A stretch of DNA of 64,000 nt. Source: Gallaecimonas pentaromativorans (GTDB taxonomy: Bacteria; Pseudomonadota; Gammaproteobacteria; Enterobacterales; Gallaecimonadaceae). Shown piece after piece: positions 28,990 through 39,248 of this stretch. Where the stretch lies: NCBI RefSeq assembly GCF_003751625.1, contig NZ_RJUL01000005.1, positions 248,001 to 312,000 on the forward strand, read 5' to 3'. Position numbers and translations under genes: made by a program. The first letter of the stretch is position 1. Each line of letters starts with the position of its first letter. Below the pieces are notes generated by a model. The model did not search any database. It was not told the origin of the DNA and saw nothing but the letters and a program-made list of their open reading frames with translations.

Positions 28990-31900
28990 ATGAAATTTCG
29001 TTACAGCTTTCTTTGCTGTCTGGCTGCTCTGGGTATGAGCGGCCAGGCACTGGCCAACAGCGGCCACAGCGGTTACTACCGCCAGCCCGATTTACGTGGC
29101 GACACCCTGGTTTTCACGTCTGAAGGGGATATCTGGGTGGATGAACTGGGCAAGGGTAGTGCCCACCGCCTGACCAGCAAACCGGCTGAGGAGTCCGGCG
29201 CGGTTTTGTCCCAAGACGGCAAGACCCTGGCCTTCGTGGCCAATTATGAAGGAGCGCCCGAGGCCTATGTTATGCCGGTTGCCGGCGGCCTGCCCAAACG
29301 GGTGACCTTCGAGCAAAGCCATGTGCGGCTGCAAGGCTGGACAGCAGACGGCAAGCTGCTCTACGCCACCGACAACGCCTTTGGCCCTTCCAGCACTTGG
29401 GTACTTAAGGAAGTGGACCCTGCCAGCCTTAAGGTTACGGCGCTGCCGCTGGCCAATGCCATCCAGGGCAGCCTGGACGAGCAAGGCCAGTACCTCTATT
29501 TTGCCCGCTTCGGCCTGCAGGTTACCGGTGACCACGCCAAGGTTTACCGGGGCGGCGCCAAGGGCGAGCTGTGGCGTTTCAAACTGGGCAGCAACGACGA
29601 GGCCCAGCTGCTGAGCGCCAAAGACGCCGGCTCTGAGCGCGATCCCATGTATTATCAGGGCCGCTTGTACTACGTATCTGACAAAGACGGCAACCCCAAC
29701 CTGTGGTCCATGGCCACCGATGGCAGCGACACTCGCCAGTTGACCCACTACCACGACTGGCCGGTCAAGGGCGCGCGGCTGTCAGAGGGCCGCATCGTCT
29801 TCCAACTGGGCGCCGATGTGATGCTGCTGGATATCGCCAAGGGCGAGGCGCAAAAGCTCGATATCACCCTCAATACCGACGAGCCCTATCGCCAGCCCCG
29901 CTGGCTTAAAGAGCCGCTCAAATACGCCACCGACGCCGAGCTTAATGCCAAGGGCAACAAGGTGGTGCTGACCGCCCGCGGCCGGGTAGCCATTGCCGGC
30001 ACCGATGGCTCTAGGCTGGTGGATATCGCCGTGCCGGCCCAAAGTCGGGTGCGCAGCGCGCTTTTGAGCAAAGACGGCAAATGGGTCTATGCCATTTGTG
30101 ATGCCAGCGGCGAGCAGGAGATCTGGCGCTTTGCCGCCGACGGCAGCAACGATGCCAAGCAGCTTACCCAGGGCGGCCACAGCCTGCGCTGGAGCCTGAG
30201 CCTCTCGCCCGATGGCCGCTACTTGGCCAACGACGACAACGACGGCAACCTCTACTTGCTTGACCTTAAAAGTGGCAGTAACAACAAGATTTTGGGTAAT
30301 GGCCCCGGCCTTGGCCCCTTTGGCGACCTTGCCTGGTCGGCCGATAGCCGCTACCTGGCCATTGGCGCCGCCCTGGTTGGCCATGAGCGCAGCCAGGTCT
30401 TGCTGTTTGACACCGCCACCGCCAAGCAGCAGTTTTTGACCAGCAGCAAATACGAGTCCTTCTCGCCGGCCTTCAGCCCCGACGGCAAGTGGCTGTATTT
30501 CCTCTCTAACCGCAGCTTTAACGCCACTCCCGGTTCGCCCTGGGGCGACCGCAACATGGGGCCGATGTTCGACAAACGCACCGACATCTTTGCCCTGGCC
30601 CTGGACCCTAAAGCGGTGTTCCCCTTCCAAAAGCCAAGCGAGCTGCTGGCCGACGCCGAGAAGGCCGATGACGGCAAAGCCAGCATCGAGTGGGGTTCTA
30701 TCGCTGCTCGCCTGTGGCAGGTGCCGGTAGCAGCCGGTAACTACAGCGGTCTTAGCGTCAGCCAAGACCGCCTCTATGTAGAAGACAATCCGGCCGGGCA
30801 GGGCGCCGCCAGTCTCAAAACCCTGGCCTTTGACCGATTGTCGCCGAAGCTGGAAACCTTCGCCGGTGACGTAGCGCAGTACGGGCTGTCGGATGACGGC
30901 AAGCAGCTTTTTGTGCGCAAGCAAAGCCAGCCAGAACAGATGTTTATCGTGCTGGCCGGTGCCAAGATGCCAAGCGATCTTGCCAACCAGCGGGTGCAGG
31001 GCGAGCAGTGGCAGCTCGCCATCAACCCCGGCGACGAGTGGCTGCAGATGTTCCGTGACGCCTGGCTGATGCACCGTGATTCGTTCTTTGATCCGGCCCT
31101 TCGCGGCCAGGACTGGAACGCCATCAAGGCCCGCTTCGAGCCGCTGGTGGCCAGGGTCTCCGACCGTCAGGAACTGGCCGACCTTTTGGGCCAGATGACC
31201 GGCCAGCTCAGCGCCTTGCACTCCCAGGTCAGGGGCGGGGACTTCCCGCAAAACCCCGATGCCGCCAGCGCCGCCAGCCTCGGTGCCGAGCTGCTGCAAA
31301 GCGATGCCGGGGTGCGTATCAGCCACATTCTTGAGACCGACCCCGAGCTACCCGAGCAGGCCAGCCCTCTGGCGCGCCCCGGCGTAGATGCCCGCGATGG
31401 CGACATCATCAAGGCCATCAATGGCCGTAAGGTAAACACCTTGAGTGATGTCAGCCTGCTGCTGCGCAACCAGGCCGGCAAGCAGGTGTTGTTGACCCTC
31501 AACCGGGGTAGCGCCAGCCATGACACCATCGTCTACCCGGTGGACTTGCAGGCCAACAGCCAGCTTCGCTACCAAAACTGGGTTGAGCACAACCGCAGCG
31601 CCGTGGCCAAGGCCAGCGGCGGCAAGATTGGCTACCTGCATCTCTATGCCATGGGCACTGGCGATATCGAGAGCTTTGCCCGGGAGTTCTTTGCCAACTA
31701 TGGCAAAGACGGGCTCATCATCGACGTGCGCCGCAACCGCGGCGGCAACATCGATTCCTGGGTGATCAACAAGCTGCTGCAACGGGCCTGGATGTTCTGG
31801 CAGCCCAAGCACGGCGATGCCAACACCAACATGCAGCAGGCCTTCAGGGGCCATCTGGTGGTGCTGACCGACCAAATCACCTATTCGGACGGCGAGACTT

Positions 31901-32262
31901 TCAGCGCCGGCATCAAGGCCTTGGGCCTGGCGCCGCTGATAGGCATGCGCACCGCCGGGGCAGGGGTATGGCTGACTGGCCGCAACAGCCTGGCTGATGG
32001 CGGCATGGCGAGGGTGGCCGAGTTCCCGCAGTTTGAGCTGGACGGCCACTGGATAGTGGAAGGCCAGGGGGTCTCTCCCGATATCGCGGTAGACAACCTG
32101 CCCCACGCCACCTTCGAGGGTAAGGATGCCCAGCTCGACAAGGCCATCAGCTACCTCGAAGCCGAGCTGAAAAAGGCCCCCATCAAGCCCCTTAAGGCCG
32201 AAGACATCAGCAAGCAGCCAAGGGCTGCGGATGTCACCCAAGAGTTTAACGAGCACCGCTAA
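28990..32262 (+). CDS. Exported tricorn-like protease (S41 family, PDZ)
   Basis: 1090 aa with a cleavable signal peptide (MKFRYSFLCCLAALGMSGQA). The N-terminal ~640 residues form WD40/TolB-like beta-propeller repeats (FTSEGDIWVDELG, YYVSDKDGNPNLWSM, LSPDGRYLANDDNDGN, SPDGKWLYFLSNR). A helical region with the catalytic His about residue 695 (MHRDSFFDP), a PDZ domain (ARDGDIIKAINGRKV) and an S41 domain with the nucleophile Ser about 966 in YSDGETFSAG follow, the tricorn arrangement. Tricorn cores degrade oligopeptides; here the signal peptide places it in the periplasm, so peptide recycling outside the cytoplasm is a reasonable inference. It is a single gene closed by its own terminator. Confidence 0.9.
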   Translation: MKFRYSFLCCLAALGMSGQALANSGHSGYYRQPDLRGDTLVFTSEGDIWVDELGKGSAHRLTSKPAEESGAVLSQDGKTLAFVANYEGAPEAYVMPVAGGLPKRVTFEQSHVRLQGWTADGKLLYATDNAFGPSSTWVLKEVDPASLKVTALPLANAIQGSLDEQGQYLYFARFGLQVTGDHAKVYRGGAKGELWRFKLGSNDEAQLLSAKDAGSERDPMYYQGRLYYVSDKDGNPNLWSMATDGSDTRQLTHYHDWPVKGARLSEGRIVFQLGADVMLLDIAKGEAQKLDITLNTDEPYRQPRWLKEPLKYATDAELNAKGNKVVLTARGRVAIAGTDGSRLVDIAVPAQSRVRSALLSKDGKWVYAICDASGEQEIWRFAADGSNDAKQLTQGGHSLRWSLSLSPDGRYLANDDNDGNLYLLDLKSGSNNKILGNGPGLGPFGDLAWSADSRYLAIGAALVGHERSQVLLFDTATAKQQFLTSSKYESFSPAFSPDGKWLYFLSNRSFNATPGSPWGDRNMGPMFDKRTDIFALALDPKAVFPFQKPSELLADAEKADDGKASIEWGSIAARLWQVPVAAGNYSGLSVSQDRLYVEDNPAGQGAASLKTLAFDRLSPKLETFAGDVAQYGLSDDGKQLFVRKQSQPEQMFIVLAGAKMPSDLANQRVQGEQWQLAINPGDEWLQMFRDAWLMHRDSFFDPALRGQDWNAIKARFEPLVARVSDRQELADLLGQMTGQLSALHSQVRGGDFPQNPDAASAASLGAELLQSDAGVRISHILETDPELPEQASPLARPGVDARDGDIIKAINGRKVNTLSDVSLLLRNQAGKQVLLTLNRGSASHDTIVYPVDLQANSQLRYQNWVEHNRSAVAKASGGKIGYLHLYAMGTGDIESFAREFFANYGKDGLIIDVRRNRGGNIDSWVINKLLQRAWMFWQPKHGDANTNMQQAFRGHLVVLTDQITYSDGETFSAGIKALGLAPLIGMRTAGAGVWLTGRNSLADGGMARVAEFPQFELDGHWIVEGQGVSPDIAVDNLPHATFEGKDAQLDKAISYLEAELKKAPIKPLKAEDISKQPRAADVTQEFNEHR

Positions 32263-32269
32263 CCCAGCC

Positions 32270-32295
32270 AAAGGCGCCGCAAGGCGCCTTTTTTA
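32270..32295 (+). terminator. Terminator after the tricorn-like protease gene
   Basis: Stem AAAGGCGCC / GGCGCCTTT with loop GCAA (32270-32291), followed by more T. One of four near-identical GGCGCC terminators in the window. Confidence 0.9.
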
Positions 32296-32342
32296 CGGCT
32301 TCTTTACGGCCCCGGCCCCAGCCTTTATAGCCCCTTAACGGC
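32292..32342 (+). promoter_or_regulatory. Direct repeats upstream of kdpF, candidate KdpE sites
   Basis: TTTACGGC occurs at 32292-32299 and 32303-32310 (11 bp apart, one helical turn) and TTAACGGC at 32335-32342 (32 bp further, three turns). OmpR-type regulators such as KdpE commonly bind direct repeats spaced by about one turn. KdpE binding here is inference from position and spacing. Confidence 0.4.
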
Positions 32343-32387
32343 CCTTGTTCTTAGGCTTTCTTGGTCCATTGAACCGAGAGAACCCTC

Positions 32388-32465
32388 ATGAACTGGTTGT
32401 ATCTTTTCGTTGTTGTCGCCTTGCTCTGTTACCTGGGCTTTGCCCTGGTTCGCAGCGAGCACTAG
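32388..32465 (+). CDS. kdpF: K+-transporting ATPase small subunit KdpF
   Basis: A 25-residue single-membrane-helix peptide, MNWLYLFVVVALLCYLGFAL then VRSEH, in the position of kdpF. KdpF stabilises the KdpABC complex in E. coli (29 aa). It stops 8 nt before the kdpA start; its stop overlaps the TAGGAGG that serves as the kdpA ribosome binding site. Too short for most ORF callers, but position, length and hydrophobicity all fit. Confidence 0.85.
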   Translation: MNWLYLFVVVALLCYLGFALVRSEH

Positions 32466-32473
32466 GAGGCGAC

Positions 32474-34141
32474 ATGTGGCAACAATGGTTTTACCCCTTG
32501 CTGTTTATCTTGCTGGTATTGCTGCCGGCGCCCTGGCTTGGCCGCTACATTCACCGCGTGCTGGAAGGGCCGGGCCATGCCCTGGATAAAAGCCTGTTAA
32601 GGCTTTGCACCAACGATAGCCAAGGCCAGAATTGGCAGCGCTATCTTGGCAGCCTGCTGGCCTTTAACCTCGCCGGCATGGCGCTGTTGATGCTGGTGTT
32701 GATGGCCCAGGGCTTTTTGCCCCTAAACCCCCAGCATCTGCCGGGTTTGCCCTGGCAACTGGCTCTCAATACCGCCGTCAGCTTTGTCTCCAACACCAAC
32801 TGGCAAGCCTACAGCGGTGAGCTGCAGCTTTCTTATTTCAGCCAGATGCTGGGGCTAACGGTACAAAACTTTGCCTCTGCCGCCACCGGTATTGCCGTGG
32901 CGGCGGCGCTGTTTCGGGGCATCAGCCAGCGCCAGGGCCGCCAACTGGGCAACTTCTGGCAGGATTTGCTGCGCATCGCGCTCTACCTGCTGCTGCCCAT
33001 GGCGCTGGTGATGGCGCTGCTGCTTATCTGGCAAGGGGTGCCCCAGACCTTCAACCCCTACCCGGTGGCCCATACCCTTGAAGGCGCCCAGCAGACCCTG
33101 GCTCTGGGGCCGGTGGCCTCTCAAGAAGCCATCAAGCAGCTGGGCACCAATGGCGGCGGCTTTTTCGGGGCCAACTCCGCCTATCCCTTTGAAAACCCAA
33201 CGGCACTTTCCAACTGGTTGGAGATGGTGGCTTTGCTGCTGCTGCCAGCGGCCATGGTGTTTGCCTTTGGCCGCTACATCAAAGACAGCGGTCATGGCCG
33301 CGCCATACTGGCGGCCATGCTGGTACTGCTGCTAATTGGCCTGGCGGTGGCACTGTGGCAAGAGAGCCTGCCCGACCCAACCCTTGCTGGGTTAACCACC
33401 GAGCCTGGCAACTGGGAAGGCAAGGAAAGCCGCTTTGGCCTGACCCTCTCCACCCTCTGGGAGGTGGCCACCAGCGCCGCATCCAATGGCTCGGTCAACG
33501 CCATGCACGACAGCTTTGCCCCCCTTTCCGGCCTGGTCGCCCTGGTGAACATGCTGCTGGGGGAAGTTATCTTCGGCGGCGTTGGCGCTGGCATTTACGG
33601 CATGTTGCTGTTTGTGCTGCTGACCGTGTTCCTGTGCGGCCTGATGGTAGGCAAAACCCCGGTGTACCTCGGTAAACGGCTGGGCGCCGGGCAGATGAAA
33701 TGGGTGGTGGCCAGCATGCTGGTGATGCCCCTTGGGGTGCTGGTGCTGGGCGGCCTGACCCTGCTGCTGCCGGGCCATGAGGCCGTTATCGGCAGCGAGG
33801 GGCCTCATGGCCTTAGCCGCCTGCTTTATGCCTATGCCTCGGCTACCGGCAACAACGGCTCGGCCTTTGCCGGCTTTGGCGCCAGCGACAACACCCAGTG
33901 CCTGCTGCTGGCATTGGCCATGGTGTTGGGGCGCTTTGGCATCATCTTGCCGGTTATGGCGGTAGCCGGCTCCCTGGCCGGCGCGGCCAAGGTAGAAACC
34001 GGCCAGGGCGATTTTCCCATCAAGGGCGCCCTGTTCATCACCTTGCTGGTGATCACCATCCTGATGATTGGCGGCCTGGCCTTCTTGCCGGCCCTGGCTT
34101 TGGGCCCTGTTGCCGATGCCCTGACTGTGGGAGCCTTCTGA
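32474..34141 (+). CDS. kdpA: Potassium-transporting ATPase subunit KdpA
   Basis: Potassium-binding, channel-like subunit. 555 aa (E. coli 557), about ten membrane segments. Family signatures are [51 protein letters not shown] and [15 protein letters not shown], the repeats that line the potassium pore. The ATG at 32474 follows AGGAGG by 6 nt. The TGA stop shares its last base with the kdpB ATG (TGATG). Confidence 0.97.
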   Translation: MWQQWFYPLLFILLVLLPAPWLGRYIHRVLEGPGHALDKSLLRLCTNDSQGQNWQRYLGSLLAFNLAGMALLMLVLMAQGFLPLNPQHLPGLPWQLALNTAVSFVSNTNWQAYSGELQLSYFSQMLGLTVQNFASAATGIAVAAALFRGISQRQGRQLGNFWQDLLRIALYLLLPMALVMALLLIWQGVPQTFNPYPVAHTLEGAQQTLALGPVASQEAIKQLGTNGGGFFGANSAYPFENPTALSNWLEMVALLLLPAAMVFAFGRYIKDSGHGRAILAAMLVLLLIGLAVALWQESLPDPTLAGLTTEPGNWEGKESRFGLTLSTLWEVATSAASNGSVNAMHDSFAPLSGLVALVNMLLGEVIFGGVGAGIYGMLLFVLLTVFLCGLMVGKTPVYLGKRLGAGQMKWVVASMLVMPLGVLVLGGLTLLLPGHEAVIGSEGPHGLSRLLYAYASATGNNGSAFAGFGASDNTQCLLLALAMVLGRFGIILPVMAVAGSLAGAAKVETGQGDFPIKGALFITLLVITILMIGGLAFLPALALGPVADALTVGAF

Positions 34142-36144
34142 TGTTCGATTCCGTTATGGCGGCTCGCGCCGCAAGCGAAGCGCTGCGCCGTTTTCACCCC
34201 AAGGCGCTGGTCAACAAACCTATCCTCTTTTGCCTGTGGGTGGCGGCGGTGCTTGCCAGCCTCGAAGCGCTGCTGGGGGCGGCCATCTCCGGTGTTGCCC
34301 CACTTCTTGCCTGGCAGCTCACCGGCTGGCTGTGGTTGACCTTGTGGTTTGCCAACGTCGCCGAAACCCTGGCCGAAGGCCGGGGCAAGGCCAGGGCCGA
34401 CAGCCTCAAAGCCAATCTTAGCCAGTTGCAGGCCCGTAAGGTGACCGGCCTTGACGACACTGAGGGCCAGTGGGTTGCGGCTCCCAGCCTGCGCCGGGGC
34501 GATATTGTGCTGGTAAAAGCGGGAGAAACCATCCCGGCGGACGGCGAAGTGGTGGCCGGTATTGCCTCGGTGAACGAGGCGGCCATTACCGGCGAGTCGG
34601 CGCCGGTGATCCGCGAGTCCGGCACCGACCGCAGCGGCGTAACCGGTAATACCCTGGTGGTGTCTGACCGCATTTATGTCGAGGTGAGCGCCGAGCCGGG
34701 GCAGGGCACCCTGGACAGAATGATTGCCCTAGTGGAAGGGGCCAAGCGCCAGAAAACCCCTAACGAGCAGGCCCTTGATACCTTGCTGGTGGGGCTGACC
34801 CTTATCTTCCTGCTGGTGGTGGCCACCTTGCCCTGGTTCCTGGGTTACAACGGCAGCCAGGTGCCAAGGCTTTACCTTATCGCCCTTTTTATCACCCTGA
34901 TCCCCACCACCATCGGCGGCTTGTTGTCGGCCATCGGCATTGCCGGCATGGACCGGCTGGTCAAGTTGAACGTGATTGCCAAATCCGGCCGCGCCGTGGA
35001 GGCGGCTGGCGATGTGCGCACCCTGCTGCTGGATAAAACCGGCACCATCACCTTTGGCAACCGCATGGCCGATGCCTTTATCCCGGCGCCGGGTGTCGAC
35101 AAAGCCCGGCTGGCCGAGGCAGCGGCCCTGGCCTCTTTGGGGGACAACACTCCCGAGGGCAAATCCATCCTGGTGCTGGCGGCCTTGCCCGGGTGTGAGG
35201 AAGCGCCTGGGGACGAGGTGGTGGCCTTTTCGGCGCAAAGCCGCCTCAGTGGCCTTGACCGGGGCGGGCAGCGCTATCGCAAGGGCGCGGTGGACGCGGT
35301 GCTGCGCCATTTGGGTCTTGCCGCAGGCGAGGCCCCTGAGCCCTTGATGCAGGCGGTGGACGCCATCGCCCGCCAGGGCGGCACGCCGCTGCTGGTGTGC
35401 CAGGGCCAAAGCCTGCTGGGGGCGGTGCACCTTAAAGACATCATCAAGCCCGGCATCAAGGCGCGCTTTCAGGCGCTGCGCGCCCTTGGGATCCGCACCG
35501 TGATGATCACCGGTGACAACCCCCTTACCGCCGCCGCCATCGCCGCCGAAGCGGGGGTGGACGATTTTGTCGCCGAGGCCACTCCCGAGAAAAAACTGGC
35601 CTATATCCGCCAGGAGCAACAAGACGGCCGGCTGGTGGCCATGTGCGGCGACGGTGCCAACGACGCCCCGGCCCTGGCCCAGGCCGATGTGGGGCTGGCC
35701 ATGAACGAGGGCACCCAGGCGGCAAAAGAAGCCGGCAACCTGGTGGACCTGGACTCTAACCCCACCAAGCTGCTGGACGTGGTACAGGTGGGCAAGCAGC
35801 TCTTGGTAACCCGTGGCGCCTTGACCACCTTCTCTATTGCCAACGACTTGGCCAAGTATTTTGCCATCTTGCCAGCGCTCTTTGTGGCGGCCTATCCCCA
35901 ACTGGGGGTGCTGAACCTGATGCACCTGGCGAGCCCGCAAAGTGCCATCCTCTCGGCCATCATCTTTAACGCGCTCATTATCATCGCCCTGGTGCCGCTG
36001 GCCCTTAAAGGGGTCAGCCTCAAGGGCAGCGCCAGTGCCTTGCTGCGCCGCAATCTGCTGCTGTACGGGGTAGGGGGGCTGGTGGTGCCTTTTGTTGGTA
36101 TCAAATTGATTGATTTGGCTATTTCGGCCCTGGGCCTAGTGTAA
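34141..36144 (+). CDS. kdpB: Potassium-transporting P-type ATPase KdpB
   Basis: Catalytic P-type ATPase subunit of the high-affinity K+ pump. 667 aa (E. coli 682). TGES of the actuator domain is at about residue 150, the phosphorylated Asp298 is in LLDKTGTIT, and the hinge motif GDGANDAP starts at about residue 503. The membrane segment with [20 protein letters not shown] is typical of KdpB. Start ATG overlaps the kdpA stop, so translation is coupled. Confidence 0.97.
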   Translation: MFDSVMAARAASEALRRFHPKALVNKPILFCLWVAAVLASLEALLGAAISGVAPLLAWQLTGWLWLTLWFANVAETLAEGRGKARADSLKANLSQLQARKVTGLDDTEGQWVAAPSLRRGDIVLVKAGETIPADGEVVAGIASVNEAAITGESAPVIRESGTDRSGVTGNTLVVSDRIYVEVSAEPGQGTLDRMIALVEGAKRQKTPNEQALDTLLVGLTLIFLLVVATLPWFLGYNGSQVPRLYLIALFITLIPTTIGGLLSAIGIAGMDRLVKLNVIAKSGRAVEAAGDVRTLLLDKTGTITFGNRMADAFIPAPGVDKARLAEAAALASLGDNTPEGKSILVLAALPGCEEAPGDEVVAFSAQSRLSGLDRGGQRYRKGAVDAVLRHLGLAAGEAPEPLMQAVDAIARQGGTPLLVCQGQSLLGAVHLKDIIKPGIKARFQALRALGIRTVMITGDNPLTAAAIAAEAGVDDFVAEATPEKKLAYIRQEQQDGRLVAMCGDGANDAPALAQADVGLAMNEGTQAAKEAGNLVDLDSNPTKLLDVVQVGKQLLVTRGALTTFSIANDLAKYFAILPALFVAAYPQLGVLNLMHLASPQSAILSAIIFNALIIIALVPLALKGVSLKGSASALLRRNLLLYGVGGLVVPFVGIKLIDLAISALGLV

Positions 36145-36154
36145 GGAGCCCCTG

Positions 36155-36670
36155 ATGAATGCTATCCGTACCCTGCTGGTGCTCACCCTGCTGCTGGGCC
36201 TTGGCTACCCCATGCTGGTCACTGGCCTTGGCCAGTGGCTGTTCCCGGCCCAGGCCAACGGCAGCCTTATTCACGACGGCGCCGGGCGCCTTATCGGCTC
36301 GGCCCTTATCGGCCAGGGTTTTACCGGCGCTGGCTATTTTCACAGCCGGCCCTCTGCCACCGGTTATGACGGCGCCGGCTCTGGCGCCACTAACCTTCCC
36401 CAAGGTAGCGCCGCGCGCCGCGCCTTTGCCGAGGCTCAGCCCTACAGCCACCCGGCCATGCTCACCAAAAGCGCTTCAGGGGTAGACCCAGATCTGCCCC
36501 TGGCGGCGGCCCTGGAGCAGGTGCCGAGGGTAGCGGCGGCCAGGGGGCTACCGGCTGCCAAGGTGCAAAGCCTGGTTCTTAGCCGGCGCCAAGCTGGTAT
36601 TCTTGGCCCGCAAGTGGTTAATGTGCTGCTGTTGAACTTGGCCCTGGATAAGGAACCCTATGCGCGATGA
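36155..36670 (+). CDS. kdpC: Potassium-transporting ATPase subunit KdpC
   Basis: Assembly/catalytic chaperone subunit that helps nucleotide binding by KdpB. 171 aa (E. coli 190). One N-terminal membrane helix (TLLVLTLLLGLGYPMLVTGL) is followed by a soluble domain with LIGQGFTGAGYFHSRPSA, GASNL-type ATNLPQGS and DPDLPLAAALEQVPRVAAAR. AAGGAG lies before the start. The last 11 bp overlap the start of kdpD. Confidence 0.95.
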   Translation: MNAIRTLLVLTLLLGLGYPMLVTGLGQWLFPAQANGSLIHDGAGRLIGSALIGQGFTGAGYFHSRPSATGYDGAGSGATNLPQGSAARRAFAEAQPYSHPAMLTKSASGVDPDLPLAAALEQVPRVAAARGLPAAKVQSLVLSRRQAGILGPQVVNVLLLNLALDKEPYAR

Positions 36671-39248
36671 TGTCCGCGCCGACGCCCTGCTGGCCGAGCT
36701 GGAACAAGACTCGCCGCGGGGCAAGCTGAAGATATTTTTAGGCGCGGCCCCTGGCGTGGGTAAGACCTACGCCATGCTCCAGGCTCTGCCGGCGCTCATC
36801 GCCCAGGGGCTGGATGTGGTGGTAGGAGTAGTGGAAACCCATGGCCGCCAAGACACCCAAGAGCTGCTGGCGGGCCTGGCGGTAGCGCCGCGCCGGCCCT
36901 TGGCCCACCGTGGCCAAACCCTTGACGAAATGGATCTCGACGGCCTGTTGGCCCGCCGCCCGCAACTGGCGGTAGTGGACGAGCTGGCCCACAGCAACGC
37001 CCCCGGCAGCCGCCATCAAAAGCGCTACCAAGACGTAGAAGAGCTGCTGGCGGCCGGCATCGATGTCTACAGCACCCTCAACGTGCAGCACCTGGAAAGC
37101 CTCAACGATGTGGTCTGGCAGCTGACCGGGGTCAGGGTCAAGGAAACCCTCCCCGACAAGGTGCTGCTGGGGGCCGACAGCCTGGTGCTGATTGACCTGC
37201 CCCCCAGGGAGCTGCTGGCGCGCCTTAAAGAGGGCAAGGTCTACATGGAAGCCCAGGCGCGGGCTGCCTTGCAGGCCTTTTTCTCCCTGCCCAACCTCAC
37301 CGCCCTCAGGGAGCTGGCCATGCAGGCGGCGGCCAGTCATGTGGAAGGCCACATGCAGCTGCAATGGCAGGCCCAGGGCCGCGAACAGGCCTCTTTGCGT
37401 GGCAAGCTGATGGTGTGCCTGGCCGACAACGGCGCTGCCAGTGCCCTGGTGCGCTATGGCCATCGCATTGCCCAGCGCCGCCAGTTGCCCTGGCTGGTGC
37501 TGCATGTGCAAACCAGAGGCACGCCTTCAGCGGCCCTCGCCGATGCCCTGGCGCTGGCCTCGCAGCTCGGCGCCCGGGTTTTGACCCTCGCCAGCCCCTG
37601 GGTGGGGGCAACCCTGGTGGATACCGCCCGCAGCCAGCATGTCTCGCAGCTGCTGCTGGGCAAGCCCAAGCCGCGCTGGTGGCGCCGCTCACTGCTTCGT
37701 TACCTGTTGGCCAAGGCCAGCCAGTTGGAGCTGACCTTGGTTGACACTCAGGCTGCAAAGCCCAGCCCCTCTCCCTTGCGCGCGCCGGCGCCGGGGCGCT
37801 GGGGGCAACTGGTCCTTGGGGGTGGCATCATGACCCTGGCAACCCTGATCGCCCTGGCGGCGGCGCCTTGGCTGCCGGCATCGGCCATGGCGCTGCTGTT
37901 TGTGCTGGGGGTGCTGGCCACCGCCCTTTCCACCAGCGTGGTGCCGGCCACCTTGGCGGCGCTGCTGGGCTTTGTGGCGTTCAACTTCTTTTTCACCGAG
38001 CCCTATTACACCCTGGCGGTGGCCAGCAACAGCGATCTGTTGACCTTGCTGGCGTTGCTGGTGGTGGGCATGGCCGCCGGCCGGCTGGCCGCCAAGCAGC
38101 GCCAGCAACTGGTGGGGCTTCGCGAATCCCACCGCATCGGCACGGCGCTGCTGGGCCTTAGCCAGGCCCTGGCATCGGCCCACAGCAAGGACGAGGTGCT
38201 GGGCCTTGGCGCCTCGGCCGTAGCCGACGCCCTGGCGCTCAAGGTGTTTTGCGTGGGTAGCGAAGAGGTGTTGCAGCAGCGCGGCCTTGGCATGACCGAT
38301 CAGGCGGCGCTGCAATGGTGCCTGGCCCACCAGCAGGTGGCGGGCCACTTTACCCAGACCCTCAACGCCGCCGCCATGCAGTATCAGCCCCTGGGGGAGG
38401 GCCAGGCCTTGGCGCTTGAGCTGCCAAATGCTTTGGGTAGCGGCGCCGAGCACCAGCTCCAGGCCATGCTGGCGGATATCCGCGCGGCCCTGGCCAGGGT
38501 AGAGCTGGACAACCGCTTGCAGCAAAGCGAATTTCAGGCTGAAACCGACCGGATGCGCGCCGCTTTGTTGTCGTCGGTCTCCCATGACCTTAAAACCCCC
38601 CTTGCCAGCATTATGGGGGCCAGCACCACCTTGCTGGACTACGACGATCGCCTGGCCCCGGCTGACAAGACCGAGCTGCAATTTTCCATCTTGCAAGAAG
38701 CGCAGCGCCTGCACGGCTACGTGCAAAACCTGTTGGACATGACCCGCCTGGGCCAGCCGGATTTTATCCTTAATCGCGAGCCGGTGACCTTGGCAGCCTT
38801 GATTGACGGCGCCGCCGGGCGTTTGGCGGCGGCTCTTAGCCAGCATCCCTTGCAAACCCACCTGGACCCGGCCCTGCCCAGGCTTCGGGTACACCCGGCG
38901 CTCATAGAGCAGGTGCTGGTCAATATTTTGGATAACGCCGCCCGCTACTCGCCCCCTGGCAGCCCCATCGAGATACGCGCCATGGTGGCGGCCCCGGATC
39001 TGTTGGTAGATATCATCGACAAGGGCGCCGGCATCAACGAAGCGGACCGCACCCGCATCTTCAACCTGTTTTACACCCAGCCGGTGGGCGACGGGGGCAG
39101 CCGCGGTACCGGCCTTGGGCTTGCCATCTCCCGGGCCATGGTGGAAGCCCACGGCGGCAAGATCTGGGCCTTTGCCGGGCCCAGCCAAACCGGCACCTGC
39201 ATGCGCCTGTCCCTGCCTTTGGCCTTAAATACCGAGGAAAGCCGATGA
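36660..39248 (+). CDS. kdpD: Osmosensitive K+ channel histidine kinase KdpD
   Basis: Sensor kinase for potassium limitation. 862 aa (E. coli 894). The N-terminal KdpD domain has a Walker A GAAPGVGKT (28-36) and the RHQKRYQDVEELLAAGIDVY region; it is followed by a USP-like domain (about 245-370), four closely spaced membrane helices (DUF4118, about 385-475), a GAF-like region, a HisKA domain with phosphorylated His642 in SSVSHDLKTPL, and an HATPase domain (NILDNAARYSPPGSPI, GTGLGLAISRAMV). Starts inside kdpC and ends overlapping kdpE by ATGA. Confidence 0.96.
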   Translation: MRDDVRADALLAELEQDSPRGKLKIFLGAAPGVGKTYAMLQALPALIAQGLDVVVGVVETHGRQDTQELLAGLAVAPRRPLAHRGQTLDEMDLDGLLARRPQLAVVDELAHSNAPGSRHQKRYQDVEELLAAGIDVYSTLNVQHLESLNDVVWQLTGVRVKETLPDKVLLGADSLVLIDLPPRELLARLKEGKVYMEAQARAALQAFFSLPNLTALRELAMQAAASHVEGHMQLQWQAQGREQASLRGKLMVCLADNGAASALVRYGHRIAQRRQLPWLVLHVQTRGTPSAALADALALASQLGARVLTLASPWVGATLVDTARSQHVSQLLLGKPKPRWWRRSLLRYLLAKASQLELTLVDTQAAKPSPSPLRAPAPGRWGQLVLGGGIMTLATLIALAAAPWLPASAMALLFVLGVLATALSTSVVPATLAALLGFVAFNFFFTEPYYTLAVASNSDLLTLLALLVVGMAAGRLAAKQRQQLVGLRESHRIGTALLGLSQALASAHSKDEVLGLGASAVADALALKVFCVGSEEVLQQRGLGMTDQAALQWCLAHQQVAGHFTQTLNAAAMQYQPLGEGQALALELPNALGSGAEHQLQAMLADIRAALARVELDNRLQQSEFQAETDRMRAALLSSVSHDLKTPLASIMGASTTLLDYDDRLAPADKTELQFSILQEAQRLHGYVQNLLDMTRLGQPDFILNREPVTLAALIDGAAGRLAAALSQHPLQTHLDPALPRLRVHPALIEQVLVNILDNAARYSPPGSPIEIRAMVAAPDLLVDIIDKGAGINEADRTRIFNLFYTQPVGDGGSRGTGLGLAISRAMVEAHGGKIWAFAGPSQTGTCMRLSLPLALNTEESR

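Noticed and set aside
37689-39188. 499-codon minus-strand frame opposite kdpD
   Set aside because: Antisense shadow with His/Gln/Arg-rich low-complexity composition.
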